Shown one piece after another: positions 1 to 13,169 of a stretch of 64,000 nt of DNA. The notes beneath the pieces were generated by a model. It saw only the letters and a list, made by a program, of their open reading frames with translations. It did no database searches and was not told where the DNA came from. The first letter of the stretch is position 1. Each line of letters starts with the position of its first letter. The stretch covers positions 28,026 through 92,025 of the forward strand of contig VCJN01002678.1 of NCBI GenBank assembly GCA_006384855.1, given 5' to 3'. The DNA is from Tetraselmis striata. Taxonomy: Eukaryota > Chlorophyta > Chlorodendrophyceae > Chlorodendrales > Chlorodendraceae. The translations under genes were made by a program, and so were the position numbers.

Positions 1-835
1 CGGCGACGCGCTCATGAACCTCCCGGCACCTGGAGACGCCCACTGGCGTGTACATAACGACGCTTTCGCAGACGCCTTCCGCGATCACTGTGTTCATGAC
101 CTGGGTACTGCTGTACGCCGGGAGGTGGATGACTTGTTCCAGCATGCAGTGCCTTTGGGCAACACCGTACCCAGGGATGAACTCAAGGACCCAGTGCCAG
201 ACGCAGAGCTCTCCCTTCCGGCGTTCAACGTCGTGACCGGGAGCTGTGATCCCCGGAGCTTGAAGTCCACGCTCCTGGAGTTCTGTCAAGACTATGCGGT
301 ACGGGGTCAAGTACACTGCAATGCCCCGGGCCACGGCTGTGGATCGGTTTGAGCGCTCCCTGTTGGGCGACATGCATACAACGGGGGTTGGCAGCGCGAG
401 ATGCGGCGTGGCACAACACGGAGCCGCCCCGGACAGAAGGGCCCTCTTCGAGACATCCTGGACATGTCGGAGTACGCGGGCATGGTCTTCGGCACAGTGG
501 GTGAGGTGAGCAAGGGGGTGCGCCGCACAATGCCCGGTGTCGCATGCTTGGTTGCGGATCGGGGTGCCCTCTCAACGCGAGGCACTCGGTGCACCACCCG
601 GGCTCACCAGGAGGCCTTACTCGCAAGAGATTTCCTCGGGGTCGTGAGCTTGGTGGCGGCTCGAGAGCGTGCTCGCGGCCTCTGTCAGACATCCGATGGC
701 ACAGACTCGTCTGACATCCCATTGCCGAAGCTGCACAGCACGTCCGAGGATCACCCTCTGTCACACACATGTGCACGCGTGGCGCGGACTCAGTCTAAAC
801 CGTGCGCGCATCACTCATCGGTCCATCCCTCCTCA
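1..835. other. GC-rich segment, possible decayed ORF
   Basis: GC-rich DNA open in several frames on both strands. On the + strand a reading (14-349) runs to a stop, then coding-like text seems to continue in other frames (for example around 450-560, 'EYAGMVFGTVGEVSKGVRR'). That pattern would fit an old coding sequence broken by frameshifts, or simply chance openness of GC-rich DNA. No splice structure, domain or start could be established and the segment is cut by the window edge. No product is proposed. Confidence 0.2.
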
Positions 836-1108
836 TGCGGGATGCGGGCCGCGTTTAGACGGCTTGATGTGTTGACCTTTTAGTACTATTATGAGTAGTA
901 GGTGGATTTGTTACTGCCCTTCTTGTAATTCACACCAGTAGCCACCAGCGGTCCAGCGGTAGCCAGTACCTGGTAGCCCCTTGCGGGATGTGGGCCGCCC
1001 TACCGCGGCTGGCTTTTCGATCTTTTAGCCTACCTGTAGTAGTCGGTAATGCTTTTCGCAGTAGGTGGATTTCTTACTGTCCTTCTTGTAATTCACACCA
1101 GTAGCCAC
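836..1108. repeat. imperfect direct duplication, 110-130 bp units
   Basis: Two copies, about 836-946 and 982-1108. Both open with a GCGGGATG(C/T)GGGCCGC box and close with the same roughly 48-bp block (GTAGGTGGATTT(G/C)TTACTG... to ACACCAGTAGCCAC), with a more diverged middle of different length. The arrangement is a head-to-tail segmental duplication. Its origin is unknown. Confidence 0.75.
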
Positions 1109-1299
1109 GCTACTGCGCGGGTGCCGCCTCTTGGCCCCGCCCCACCCCGCCACCGTGTTCATTTATTTATTTTAAAAATCATACCAGCCTAGGTTCCTCA
1201 CTCCTAATTCCGCTAGCGACTCCAGCCACCCTCGCAGGCTTGCATCGCAAGACCCCCCTCCCCCGGCGCCCTCATCTCATACATACCTGCCTGCCCGCC

Positions 1300-3695
1300 A
1301 TGCCCGACATTCGGCGCTTCATGGCCCACCTCGCGGCGGCCCTCCTCGGTGCGCCCTTACAACCCCGGAGGATGAAAAACGCTGCCCTAAAATTGAGACG
1401 AGTTTCGGCAATAGCGTAGCGCGGCCGACTGCCGCTTGGCATGGATTAGGTCGCGCCCCTGCGAGCCGAGTCGAGGGCTGCTGTTGGCGGGGACGGCCTG
1501 GGACACCCCGGTTCCTCCACTGCTTCTCGCCCAACGCCCCCTCCAATGTCGCCGCCTCCGCCTCATTCCTACGGGTCGTCCCTGACGGCTGGCCCACTGC
1601 CTCAGGGGTGACGGTGTATCCCCTCGCGGTCGTTCGCGGGCACACCTGGGGCGCAGTGGTGGCCGGGGCGGTGCTCGCAGTGGGCTTCCTGTGCGCGTTC
1701 GCGGAGGTCGCGAGGGACTGGTTGCCGTGCCAGGAGCTCCTGCTCCGCCTGTGAGTGCCCCCCCCCCCCCCCCCCCCCCCCCGGGCGCCCCCGGACCTCG
1801 TAATTGCGGCCCGCGCAAATGGACAGGCAAACCGACCGCGGCGAAGCGGCGTCAAAGGGGCAAAGGGGACGGGGAAAAGAGGCACAAGCTACCTCTTTGT
1901 AGTAAAAGTGAATAAAGACTACTTGCAAAATGTTGTCCATTGCAAGGCAGCATGGGGTTTAGTAAGCATTGGGCACATCTTATCAGACGATAACGGCAGA
2001 AACATCGCGTGACCCAATCCCCATGGCGAGTTGCGAGCAAGGGCCAGTTATCCAACTCGTCGCCATACCCATCTCCCGAGCACACCGAGTTCCATTCCCT
2101 CAGAAGAGACCACGCCCTGAATGGCATGAAGAGGCGCGCCGCAGTGTATGCGGGCACCCGCTTGCTGATCGAGGTGATATGCGTCGTCCGCTCGCTTAGG
2201 GGAGTGGAGCCGTCGATCAGGCAGCCCGGAAGCGCCGGCGCCAAGCCTCTGCGCCCGTGCTGCGGCAAGACGCCCATCCAGTGGCTGGGCGTGTACAACG
2301 GCTCGTGCGCGGCGCTACTGCTGCTCGTCGCGGCGGTCGCCTGCGCCACCCCCGACCCCACGTTCCCGGCCTTCCCTACACGCTGCCCGCCTTCCCTGCC
2401 GGCGGGCTGCAGCCGCATCGCGGCGGAGAACCCGCAGCGCGACGGGGGGTGGGCGCCGCTGCGGGCGGCCGGCGCGTCGGCCGCGGCGGCGGAGGGCGCG
2501 GTGGCGGCGTGGGCGGAGGGCGAGGGCGGGTACCTGCTTCGCGAGGACGACCTCCTGGACGCCGGGGGCTCGCAGGGCAGGTTCCTGCACTACCGCTTCC
2601 TCAGCCAGTGGTTTGGGTTCCCGGATGACATGCTCATCCGCATCTCCATTCAAGAGGCACGCTTCCCTCCCCCCCCCCCCCCCCCCCCCCCCGCCCCCCC
2701 CCTCCCGTCCATAACCAACATGATTCTCCGTAACCAAAGCCACCACAAAAAACAATGACAACGATGAAACCGTGGCTTGCCGCCCTATCAATAATTATAC
2801 CTGCATCCCCCCAACACTCAGACCAATCGATTGACACTCAATGGTTAAATTATTTTATATATATACCAAAAGCAGCATATGTAAACCATATAGGCCCTAT
2901 ATATAAAAAAAGTCGGAAAAGACCACGCATCTTTACATTTTTTGAAGGTCCTATCTGTATTTTAGGTTCGAACATTCTGGATGATATTAAAAAAACTTGA
3001 ATAAAAAATGCGTGAATTCAAAGTAAATGGATGAGGTCTCCTCCCACCCCTCGTCTCGAACCCCTCCCTTCATGACGCTCTCACCAATCTGCAGCCAAGT
3101 CCCATGTGCAATGCACCCTTCTGTCATGTGCAGCTTGCCCTGCATGCGCCCTCAGTGGCTGTGGGCCGGACAATCACGCCAACACATCATGACTTGGTGT
3201 CACACCGACCGCGGTTCCGGGGCTTGCACACATGGCCCGCGATGTGGAGATTTAGCGTCGTGCATCGCCATGCGCGCTACCCGGCGAGCGGCCTGCTTCA
3301 TCTTCTTATCAGTGACTAATGCTGAAGTAAATTCCATTGTAATAGGCCGTTTGAACTACTTCGAACGGATTACGTTAAGCTTCGTGTCTGCAATGTTGCT
3401 GCAATACATCGTCATGTACTAACAATTACAGGGAGTACTCCTACGAAGAGCGCCCGAATCCGCCCGCCTTGGCCGCACATCGCAGCAAGCACGTCCATGT
3501 TGCCTGCTGCTACCAGCCCCGCTTGCTTATTGTGAGCCCGCCTGCCATTGTGTGCCCTTTGCATAGGGGGAGGGCGTCATGGTCGAAGTTCAGGGGCAAC
3601 TACGGATCGGATACAGCGACATGGACGTCAACTATCGCCGAAACGTCCGTTGCCTGCGGGCCGTGTCCAAGACGCTCGGAACACCGGCCACGTGA
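1300..3695 (+). CDS. DUF1499 family membrane protein
   Basis: Four exons restore one 259-aa frame: 1300-1348, 1606-1750, 2200-2656, 3567-3695 (780 nt, phases 1, 2, 0). Two hydrophobic helices lie near the N-terminus (GAVVAGAVLAVGFLCAF and SCAALLLLVAAVACAT), followed by the DUF1499 domain. Its hallmarks are an N-terminal Cys/Pro segment (LPAGCSRIAAENPQRDGG), the central FLHYRFLSQWFGFPDDMLIRI strand, and the C-terminal GYSDMDVNYRR motif in the last exon, matching the family's GYSDxGVNRRR signature. The family is widespread in bacteria and algae; its biochemical role is not settled. Intron 3 (2657-3566) opens with GC instead of GT (GAG|GCACGC) and, like intron 2, runs into a long poly-C tract directly after the donor. 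The start ATG at 1300 was chosen because its short exon splices in phase. The first exon is the least certain. Confidence 0.85.
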
Positions 3696-5729
3696 CAATC
3701 CCCAAAGAGAGAATCACTCGCCGACTTGCGGATTACCTCTGCTCAACGTCTGTCAACTCGTGCAGTCGCGATGTATCCTTGATCTCAGGCAATGGCGACA
3801 ATTTTCTATTGCTCCTTGCCCACTACCCAACAAATCAGAATCGGAGAACCGCATCGGAGCAGGCCATGAGATTGAAATTGAATTACCACTGCCAACTGGC
3901 TGCTCCCCACCGCCCAGACCGAGTTGGTCTCGAGGCCTGCCCATAGCAGGCCATGGCTTCGCCCCATGGCTCAAACCCTGAACATTGAGCCGGCGGAGGC
4001 GTTGGCTACGTAACTGGGCCACGCAAAGGTAATACATTGGCTACGTATATCGCAGGCGACCACGCGGATTGAAGTCAACGAATGACAAAGAATAGTCCCT
4101 AATAAAAGTCGCCTCGAAGAATCGCCCCGAGTAAAAGTCGCCTCGCACTAAGACTCGAGAAAGCATCACACTATGCGCGGAGGGCGGTCGATGCTCACGC
4201 CTTGTTGCGTGCGTTTTATGGCGTGCTGCGAAGGCCATGACATGAAGTTGGTGCTCATTGCCACTGCTATCATTCACAAACCTCCCATGAGCACGAGAAT
4301 CGAAAGTGGCAACGTGGCACATAAATGCATATAACACCCGACAACAATGGAGTGGACAACCTTGTCAAGGTGCCAAAGTGGGATCGGCATAACGTTAGGG
4401 GGGGGGTGGGGTAAGTTATGACGTATGTTATCCAGCGAAGCGTCGATTTTTCGGTGGTGAGCTTTATTGCCGTACGGGTACCCGTATAGTGCAGCGGATC
4501 GGGCCTATAGGTGCATGACTAAAGCGCTTATCTCCTGGCATGTACTACTAAGTACTATAATCCACCCACCCACCCCCCCGCCACCCGCCCGCCCACGGTC
4601 CTTAATTACACAGCCGTCCGATGACGATCTCACGGTTGGGAGGCTATGAGTACTGGTACTCGCTCCTGGTAATGGGAAAAAAAACTCTGGTACTTCAAAG
4701 CGCTGGCAAATGCAAACGCTCGCTGCTGGTACTGCTGGTACTGGTACTGGTACTCGCTCCTCGCTGCTGGTAATGGGAAAAACAACTCTGGTACTTCAAA
4801 GCGCTGGCAATGCGAACGCTCGCTGCTGGTACTTCAAAGCGCTGGCAATGCAATTCATGGAACTGTAGGGTAGGCCAGCGATATAGAACCCGTTCTTTTA
4901 AAATTTTCTGAAAATCGACGCATCGCTGATTCAACTGTCAAGTTACTTCATAACCATAACACTCTTCATTGGAATATGACATAACATTTGTCGCCCCGGA
5001 TAATCTGCAGCGCGCCGCGCGCGCTCAAGCCTGGCGAACAACCCGTGTCATCCGTGCGCCAAGAGTGTATGACATTTAAGCTATTTGAATGCGTGTACTT
5101 TTCTGGAATAACGTCCCATTTCCCTCTGCCCAAGGGCCATGAGCACTCCACCCCTTCAAGGCTGCTGCGCAGCGGAGACACCTCCAGCCCAGGCCCTACG
5201 TTTTAACCAAAAAACTCTGGGTGCGAATATCACTACGTTGTGAGTTATGTGTTTCCCAGGTGCCAAATTTATACCCGGCATCAGCTTGATCGCCGCTTTC
5301 AGCCGGCTTGAGGGACTGGGCCTGGAGATGGGCGGCGTGGGCATGCCACCGCCGCACAATGACTCACCCACCCAACAATCAGTAGCATGCGCAAAGCATC
5401 ACCGGTTTGATTCTTTGTTCACATTTTCACACGTCTCAAGACGTCGTCATCGAAAGTAAAAAAAATAACGCGGCCCAGATTATCTTCGTAACTCTCGCTT
5501 GACCCCCCAGCGAGAACGCCCCTATATGCTGCATAAGTTTGGAGCTAATTGCATCCCTGACAGCCCTCTGCGCTGCAATGTCGCTCGCAAGTTGAAACCC
5601 TGCTGACCCTGCTGATCCGAAACCATTACGGAAAGCAGCGGCAGGATCTAGCTCGCGTGCACCCCACCCCGCCCCCCTTCAACTTTTCTTTGCTCTTCAG
5701 TCCACCCAGCGCGCGTGGGGAATGTTGCC
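3696..5729. other. intergenic region between convergent genes
   Basis: Sequence between the 3' ends of the DUF1499 gene (+) and the PP2C gene (-). It is AT-richer than the neighbouring exons. Open frames here are short and show no recognisable domain. Besides the tandem repeat at 4653-4858, a G-run near 4399 and a short CCCACC-rich stretch at 4561-4590, nothing was identified. Confidence 0.6.
4653..4858. repeat. irregular tandem repeat with GGTACTTCAAAGCGCTGGCAA core
   Basis: The core GGTACTTCAAAGCGCTGGCAA occurs three times (near 4689, 4790 and 4828). Copies are separated by variants of CGCTCGCTGCTGGTAC and CTGGTAATGGGAAAAA, with runs of (CTGGTA)n between them. Spacing is irregular, as expected from repeated slippage and unequal exchange. 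Confidence 0.8.
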
Positions 5730-8700
5730 TCACGCCACCGAGGAGCGGTATGCGCTGCGGGAGCTGAGCCCCGAGGTTTTGGAGGCGGTGGAGGGCGAGG
5801 AGCTTGCCGGCCCCTCCGCGTCTCCCGATAGCGTGCGCTCCAGGAAGACGACGATGATGGTGCAGTCGTCCACCACGTCGTCCTCCTCCGCCTTCCACCG
5901 CTTCCGCGACTCCTTCACCTGCTCAGCGCGCATGTCACATACCTTATCAGCATACTACAGTCTTTCCTTTCCGAGAGTAAAATGTGCCCTCGCGCTACGT
6001 CGACGTCAGTTGCGTCAGGGGGGTGGTCACGCGGTTCAGGTGTTTTAAAAGCGGGGGCTCCCCAGTACTTTGCTTCAACGTGAAACTCCTCCGCACGATC
6101 CGACACACCTCACGGTAAGGACTACTCAAAACCAACACGGTCGAATGAGTAACAAGTAACACATCGAATGAGGCAATGGTCCCAAGGGCTTTGTCAGACC
6201 TACGACTGCAGTTTGCGCAAGAGCAGCTCATGTGCTGGGGCGGCTTTGGCCGATGTCCCGGGGCGAATTTTACTTTTTAACACCAAATCGTGGTATCGGC
6301 GCACGGGCGCCCCGCATAGCGGGTCTACGGATATACTGCTATACCTACCGGTACTACAGACAGGCTCGCAGTTTGCGGCGCGTGCTCGTACAGTGCGGGT
6401 CAGTCAACACACTCGGATTCAGCCGAGCGCTCCCGGTGTTTATTCTCTGAAACCTGACTACAGACCCGCTGTGGTATAATGGAGCAGCAGTACCCCGCAG
6501 TCGATGTAGAGGACCTTTCTGATTGCCTTTTATTTTGGTGATTTCCGATATCGCCTTCTGCTGCTAGCTCATGTAATTATATAATGGAGCAGCTTTGTAC
6601 CAAATGCGCATCAGATAAACGGCGATATGCGGCTCATCGGTCCTCCAGCCACCGAACAGATTCAAACGTACTGTACTATTGAATATCGATGATTTTTGGT
6701 GATTTCCGATATCGCCTCCTGCTGCTAGCTCATGTAAATAATCATTTCTGCAAAAAAAAATGAATATCGCTGCAAAGCGATATTTAACGGGTCCATCGTA
6801 CAACCCCGACACAGTCACTCTTTGAATCACGCTATGCTTTTCGCCTCCATAGTCGTACGAAAACTCCACTTTTGGGCCCATGTATTGTCCGCGGAGGCGA
6901 TTAATGGTACCGACAGAGCAACGCGGCGGAGCGAGTTCGTGGGTTCATCATAATTGGGGGTGCGCGCAGGGTTGACTAGTTCAGCGGGGTGGCATGCGCG
7001 CACCAAGCGGTTGGATATCTCGTGCGGGGTGAGCCCCTTCTGGGCGTGCTTGTGCACCATGGCGATCATCTCGTCGTTGCCGATGAACTCCGTCAGCCCG
7101 TCGCTCATCAGTATGAGGTACTTGTCCTCCGCTTTAAGCACCACCTGATGGAGCGCAGGAAGAGCAAAGTGGGGCAGTCTCTGGTCACATTTCCTTTCAA
7201 AACAAAACTGTTTGTTGTGTACCCACTCATCTCTAATAGCTTACACAGAGTGGGAAAAACTTCATCGTTATTGATTGATAATCAATCAGAGTTAGCAGAG
7301 CGCCCCCCCCCCCCCCCCCCCCCCCAATAAAGACATGAAACCCGTGGAAAAAGGATCGAGGCAACATGTTGACCATAAATTCCAACCAAGTGTCTTTCTA
7401 CAGGTGTATTTCCTGTACCCTCTATGGGGAGATCAATTTGGGGGAGGGGGGGTGGGGACCTCCGTGATCTCCGGCTTGGAGATGACGCCGACGCTGGCCG
7501 CCACATTGTCCCCAAACGAGCGCGTCATGCACAGCCCCGGGATGTCGCGGTCCTGCAGCCACACCCGCAGCGGCCCCACCGGCCTGCCCATGTGCATGAA
7601 GGAGGCGATGCGGCCCTGCCGGGAGGCGGGCGGGCAGGGGCTCAGCCGCGCTGTCACGACTATCGGCCGAAGAGCGAACTTTTGACAAAGCGGATCACAT
7701 TCGCTAATGAGTGCGAAAGTGTTAGATTGGAGCTTTATCGTTCAGAGAGAATAAGGCGCATCATAAGTGATCCTGCATGAACATTGCTCCCGTTCGGAGC
7801 GCGCCGGAGACAATAGCGACAGACCACGCAAACTTGGCGAGGAGCACTTGGAACCTCAAAGCTCCAAAGTGAGCCAAAGAAGAGACGCCGGACCGATAGT
7901 CCATGCACATGTGTACTGCAGACGCGTCAGATGCCCCGTACCCGCGCGCGGGGGTGCCAATGTGTCATTGCCGATTACCAAAGGAGGGCAAAGCAGGCAT
8001 AGATCTGTAAGTCTATCAGAATACAACTCGAAAATAACACAGAATCTAGTTCATTTTGGCGACCCGCGAGCTTAATCAAACGTACTGCAGCGCGGGCGCT
8101 CTGCCTTGCTTTTGTGAGAATCCGTGTTTACTCACATGGCCTAATGTGCGTCACTGATTTCTTGATGGGATCTGTATAAGACTGAGTCACGGTTCACTTG
8201 TGGTGACGGCGGTAGGACCCGGCAGAGGAGGAGGAGGAAGGGCGGGGGGGGGGGGGGGGGGGGGGGAGCGGGTAGAGGGCACTGGGCGCACCCGGAACTG
8301 CCGTATTCTGGCGGCCTCCGAGGCAATGGTGGGCACGTGGTCGGTGCTGAGCGGGACGCCCTCCGTGGAGCCGCCGGGCACCACTTTCCCTGCGGTCAAG
8401 CCACCACCAAGCGGGGCAGGGGGCACGCGTGACTGTCAATGGTGGGGTGTCTCAATCGGAGACAGAGCGAGAGAGGTGGATGGGAGGGGGGTGGGCTGGG
8501 GTGGGCTGGGGGGGACCTAAGAGAGAGCCAGGGCCATCTGGTAAAAATGTTGCTAATGTCAACGCCAAACTTATACCGACTAGATCAAATTGGGTGGGGG
8601 TGGGAGCTGTGCTTTAGCGGCTGTAATTCCCGACTTATCAATCCTTTCAAATGACAATTTAGGATGGTTTGAGACAAAGTTAGCCTGGCTGCCGACACCC

Positions 8701-8980
8701 AAGGAGAAACGGGGATACGCGAACAAAAACTGGATGCAGGTGGCACTCTTTAACCGCCCCCGTGACAGGAAACTATCGAGAACATTAAAGACCGTCCGCA
8801 GATCGTTCCCGGGCATATCGCTCGGCCAATCAGCAAGTTTTTCACCACATCGACTATACTTTCATGGCACCACAAGCGCACAACCGGAGAAAAGACTGAG
8901 GTTGCAGGTGTACGGGAATTTGTATTCCTCGCTTGGAGCTCCTTTGTCGCACTCCCGAAAACAGCCGCACTCTGTCCATA

Positions 8981-9033
<53 letters not shown>

Positions 9034-12000
9034 ACAGCCGGGAAGAACATGGCAGCTTAAAGAGGGGGGGGGGGGGGGGGGTTGAGGAGGGGGTTCGCGA
9101 ACGAGGCGATATGCGCATGTATGACCTCCCTCCTTTGGTGCGACACCCGGCGGCATCGTTGACAAGGACAATTCAATTTGATTTCCCATCGGATGGATGT
9201 TTCTGTACGTGATCATGATTTGGGTTTGCTTTGTTCCGTTGTCTTTCACCCCCGTTGAGGAGAATCACAAGCTCCATTTTCTGGAAGTTCATCATAATGC
9301 AAAACCATTATAGCACAGACCCTCCCGAGTCCACCCGCGGGGCTGCTTAATTGGTGCGGGGAAAGTGGCCATACGCACTGGAGAACCCCCTGCCCACCCG
9401 TGGGAATGGGCGACCGTAAGAGGGCGGACAAGGGTCCAGGGTGTACCGATGATGCAGCGCGAGTCGCCCACGTTGACGACCGTGAGGCGCTTGCCGTCGG
9501 CGTGGATGTACGCCATGATGCCCGTGGAGCCGGAGAGGTCCGAGTTGACGGTGTGCAGGCGCTTGAGGACGGCGTTGCACTCCACGCAGGTCTTGGAGGC
9601 CGCCTCCTTGAAGTTGCCCGCCTGCGCGCGTACATGTGTGACACGAGATGAGGCAGCTGGGGGAGGGGTGGGGGTTGCTGCACAGCAGTTTCTTCATGCC
9701 GGGGCACTTCTACATCAATTCAATCGCGGCAATAAAAATCACGCCTTTCGAAAAAAAAGAAACGGATTTCAAACTAAGCTCAATTGAATCAAAACTGAAT
9801 TCCATTGAATTCAGCTGCATGCAGGCCAGGCCATTACGGACGTGTCTCGTCTGAATCATACATACCGTATCAGACATACTATACCACCTATCTCTGGTAC
9901 TTTTCCAGGAGCAGTGCAGGGCCGAACTCCGGCTGAACTCCGGAACTTCAGCAGCTGAATTCCATACGTGAACTGACAGGAATCTCCCAGCCTCACTCCC
10001 CATGTGACTGTCACTGGTGGTGGAGCTGGTGGTTTTGGGGGGGGTGGGGGGGGAGATGAAAGGTAAGGCAGCACCGACCTTGAAGGCCTCCGAGCTGGCG
10101 AGCATCTTGGGCAGGCGGTTCACGATGGCGTGCGACACCTGGCGGACAAGTCAGCGCCACGCGTCAGCCCCCGCAGGTCAGGCCACTTCAGGGCGAACCC
10201 CCCTCCATACGATGAATCGAGCCCCAGCCTTCAACATCTCGCGTTTGAGGGAAACACAAATCAGGATGGCTTCACGGCGTTTCGCCGATGTCGCGAAGCG
10301 GTATTCGGACTTGCCGATGCCAGTATGTCGCTACATCAAAAATTAAGGACGAATAGTCGCTATCAAACACCGCCCCGGAACGGTACAGTTGTACCCATGG
10401 GGCGTCATCATCAACTCACAGTACAATCGTAGGAAACACTTGTGGTGCCAGACACTGCTTGGCCGCTTGCCCTGGCGGACGAAGCATGTTCCGTTTATTT
10501 GCTGTAAGTACCGACAGTACTTTGCATGTTATGCATTGCCAACCCAGAGCTCCGCGTAAATAAAACCCGGACCGAAAATCTGAAAAGATAATATTTTACA
10601 TAATTCTAGCGGGGCTATAGATAGAGCTCTACCGTTTCGTTTTCTGATATTTGACGGGATTCGAAGTGACCGAAAATCTGAAAAGATAATATTTTACATA
10701 ATTCTAGCGGGGCTATAGATAGAGCTCTACCGTTTCGTTTTCTGATATTTGACGGGATTCGAAGTGGTATATTACGCTAGAATGTCGCGGAGTCGCACAG
10801 TCGCTCGGACAGCGCGGTTAACAGTCGTCCGAAACCCCATAAACAGGGTTTGATCAATATAAATAAGAAGGCCGTCTTGAATTGAATTCAGAATTCATGC
10901 CAGCACATTTCGGTTTTGTTCTCACAGAATCAAGTACGCTGTCTCTGAGGGCAATTCATATCCAAATTCGAGATAACTCGAGACAAACCCAGGTTTCAGA
11001 CTGGATCCAGCTGCATTTGCAGCGCCTCGCGGCATTCCTGCGGTCAGGCCGGTGCGAGTGAGCGTTGTGGGGGATGCGGGGCGGGTCCCAACCTTGCGGC
11101 CCTCGTAGCCGTGGCCGTCAAAGACGCCGAAGAAGATGCCACGCTGGTTGCCGAAGTTCTCCTTCACCACCCACGCATCCTGCGCCCCGTGCACCCGTCA
11201 GAGGGATACTTGGCTGGCATGCAGAGATACGCCGGTATGCATGCATGTCAATTGCTCTCACGCACCCACTCCACTGAAAGGCTCCTTTCTCTCTCTCCAC
11301 TCCCCCCCCCCCCCCCCCTCCTCTCTGTCTGTCAGTCTGTCTGCCTGTCGCTGTCTGTATAAATGTACATGTAGATGTGAAGTGTGCGAGTGTGTCAGTA
11401 TGTGTTCGCGAAAGGTCATGTGAGCAATCACAGCAGGAAGGAAACCCTGACTGAAACACAGGCTGCAGGTTGCAGGGACCTGTCGTCAGGGATGCCGCCC
11501 CGCTCTGCATCACAGCCCCCCCCCCCCCCCCAGGGAGGCTAGTTACCTTTCCGCCTGGGACACCTTCCCTATAAAGGCCAGTTACCTCGCGCGTCCCCGC
11601 GTGATGGCAGGCCGGCCCCCGTACCTGATTGTCTTTCTGGAAGCCGCCGGGGTCGTTGCCGGGGTGCGTGGCGCATGAGTACGTCATCTTGCAGCGCCCC
11701 ACCTGCGAACCCCGCAGAGTCCCATCAGCCTCGTCAGCCGCAAGCCGCGTGCTGCCAGTGCTGGCCCAGGGTGCTGCCCCCCCCCCCCCCCCCCGCCCCC
11801 CCAGCTTCCCCCCTTGGGTGCCTAGAACAGGCTGACAGGCCCGCCCACCTGGGTGCTGCGGTCGGTGTCCATGCCCGTCGAGGTTGTCAGCACACTGAAG
11901 CCCACTGCACGCCGGACGGTAGCACCGTTGTCAGGATGGCGTTGTCATTGGGATGGTGCGGCACGTGGAGGCAGGGGAGAGCATATATCAGGGCGGGGGG

Positions 12001-13169
12001 GGGGGGGGGGGGTTAAATCCTTACATTCCCGCATGTTCTCGTGGATGGTCTGCGGCGTGGGCGCCGGGGACACCAGGTCTCGGGGGTCCGGGGCCGCGCC
12101 GCCGTATGTCTGTGATAGTCTGCGCCGCCTGTGGGGGAGGGCGAGCCAGGTGCGGGCCGTCGACGCCGGGCCAAGGAGCTCTCCACGGATAATTCGCGGC
12201 ATCGCTACGTGGTAGTGCGACTACCCGCAGACAATGGTACGGAATATGAAAGTCAGATGGATAGATAGTGCTAAACGTGCCGCCGTTATGGCCGAGGATG
12301 AGTTCTCGCCGACCGAAGGCGACTGGGCTTGTGGCCGTCCTGCTCCCAGAGGCTGACGCATAGCGGGGGATTGACTCCCGTGAGCTCAAAAATGCCCCTC
12401 GCTGATTCTTTGGCTGGGTAGTGTGACGTGAGCGGCTCGCCGGTGGTTGACATCCGCCGCTGTGACCACTGTGACATCCGAAGGGACTCTTATGTAGGTC
12501 TCGCAATAATATCTCGTTGCGAATTCTACCGCCACTGTCGCGAATGATAATAACAATACCCGCCGTGCTCTGAATTTATGGTAGTGATAAAACGAATTGC
12601 TACGGGTAGTAGCAGTAGTGAGTAGTAGTGGGTAGTAGTGAGTAGTGAGTGGGTGCGCCCCGGGGGGGGGGGGGGGGGGGGGGCGCTTACCGCGCGTTGA
12701 TGTCTCCCGGTGGGCTGCCGGCGGTCGGCGAGGCCGTCGCGCTACTGGATTTGGCGGGGCTGGGGCTAGAGCTGGAGCTGACCCGCCTAACGTCGGGCGA
12801 GCTGGTGGGGCCGGAGAAGCTACGCGAGTAGGAGCGGCTGGCGGGCGAGGCGGCGGGGGATGCTCCGGCGGCGAGGCGTGACTGCAGCGAGGGCGAGCCG
12901 ATGGACGGGCGCCGGCCCGCGGGTGACACACCCGTAGGCTTCCCCGCCGGAGACACGCCGCCGGTACTGGTTCGTCTCACGCTCCCGGGCGTGTTTGGCG
13001 ACGCGCGAGCCGCGGCTGTAGCGGCAGCGGCCGGGACGCCTCCGACTCCTCGCGCGGGGGAGCCAGCCGGCGAGTGGCGCGAGCCAGCAGGCGAGGACGC
13101 GCCGCCCAGACCGCCTCCACTGCTCCGCAGCCCCCCAACGCCGCCGCTGCGGTCCCGATTATACGACAT
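5730..13169 (-). CDS. PP2C-type protein phosphatase
   Basis: Metal-dependent Ser/Thr phosphatase. Eleven exons give 540 aa in unbroken phase: 13169-12691, 12128-12025, 11904-11849, 11702-11625, 11179-11093, 10138-10079, 9621-9447, 8389-8292, 7615-7460, 7144-7004, 5918-5730. Residues 1-160 are a low-complexity Ser/Gly/Pro/Ala tail with SPAG-type repeats, probably disordered. The catalytic domain starts near residue 225. Visible motifs are KDNQDAW, GVFDGHG (~257-262), SGSTGIMAYI, VVNVGDSR, LSTDHVP, CMTRSFGD (Asp ~415), LILMSDGL and DDCTIIVVFLE (~495). The metal-binding aspartates are therefore present. It most resembles PP2C domains found in plant and protist kinase-phosphatase fusions, but no kinase domain is seen. 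The ATG at 13169 follows in-frame sequence with no other ATG. Introns carry sense poly-C just after several donors (exons 1,2,6,8,9) and sense poly-G in others. Intron 5 holds a 98-bp duplication, intron 10 two dispersed repeats. Confidence 0.93.
6493..6578 (+). repeat. dispersed repeat family, full-length copy A
   Basis: About 85 bp running from CCCCGCAGTCGATGTAGAGG through GGTGATTTCCGATATCGCC to GCTAGCTCATGTAATTA. It lies in the last intron of the PP2C gene. The same block recurs in full on the other strand at 43590-43676, and its 3' half at 6692-6738 and 17701-17748. No coding potential or terminal repeats were seen. Confidence 0.85.
6692..6738 (+). repeat. dispersed repeat family, 3'-half copy B
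   Basis: Matches the second half of the 6493-6578 repeat with one visible substitution (CGCCTCCTG for CGCCTTCTG). It sits 110 bp from copy A inside the same intron. Confidence 0.85.
8981..9031. repeat. (GA)n microsatellite
   Basis: About 25 AG/GA units inside PP2C intron 7, followed at 9062 by a poly-G run. Confidence 0.97.
10571..10766. repeat. perfect 98-bp tandem duplication
   Basis: The units 10571-10668 and 10669-10766 read identical base for base, beginning ACCGAAAATCTG and ending GATTCGAAGTG. They lie in intron 5 of the PP2C gene. The absence of differences points to a very recent duplication or an assembly artefact. Confidence 0.95.

Noticed and set aside
1755..1900. Proline-rich proteins read through poly-C tracts (for example 1755-2012, 8187-8426, 61770)
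   Set aside because: These Pro/Gly/Ala runs are translations of intronic homopolymers. Neighbouring conserved exons end at a donor just before them.
8862..9050. Ser/Leu and Arg/Glu repeat frames at the (GA)n run
   Set aside because: Microsatellite translation inside a PP2C intron.
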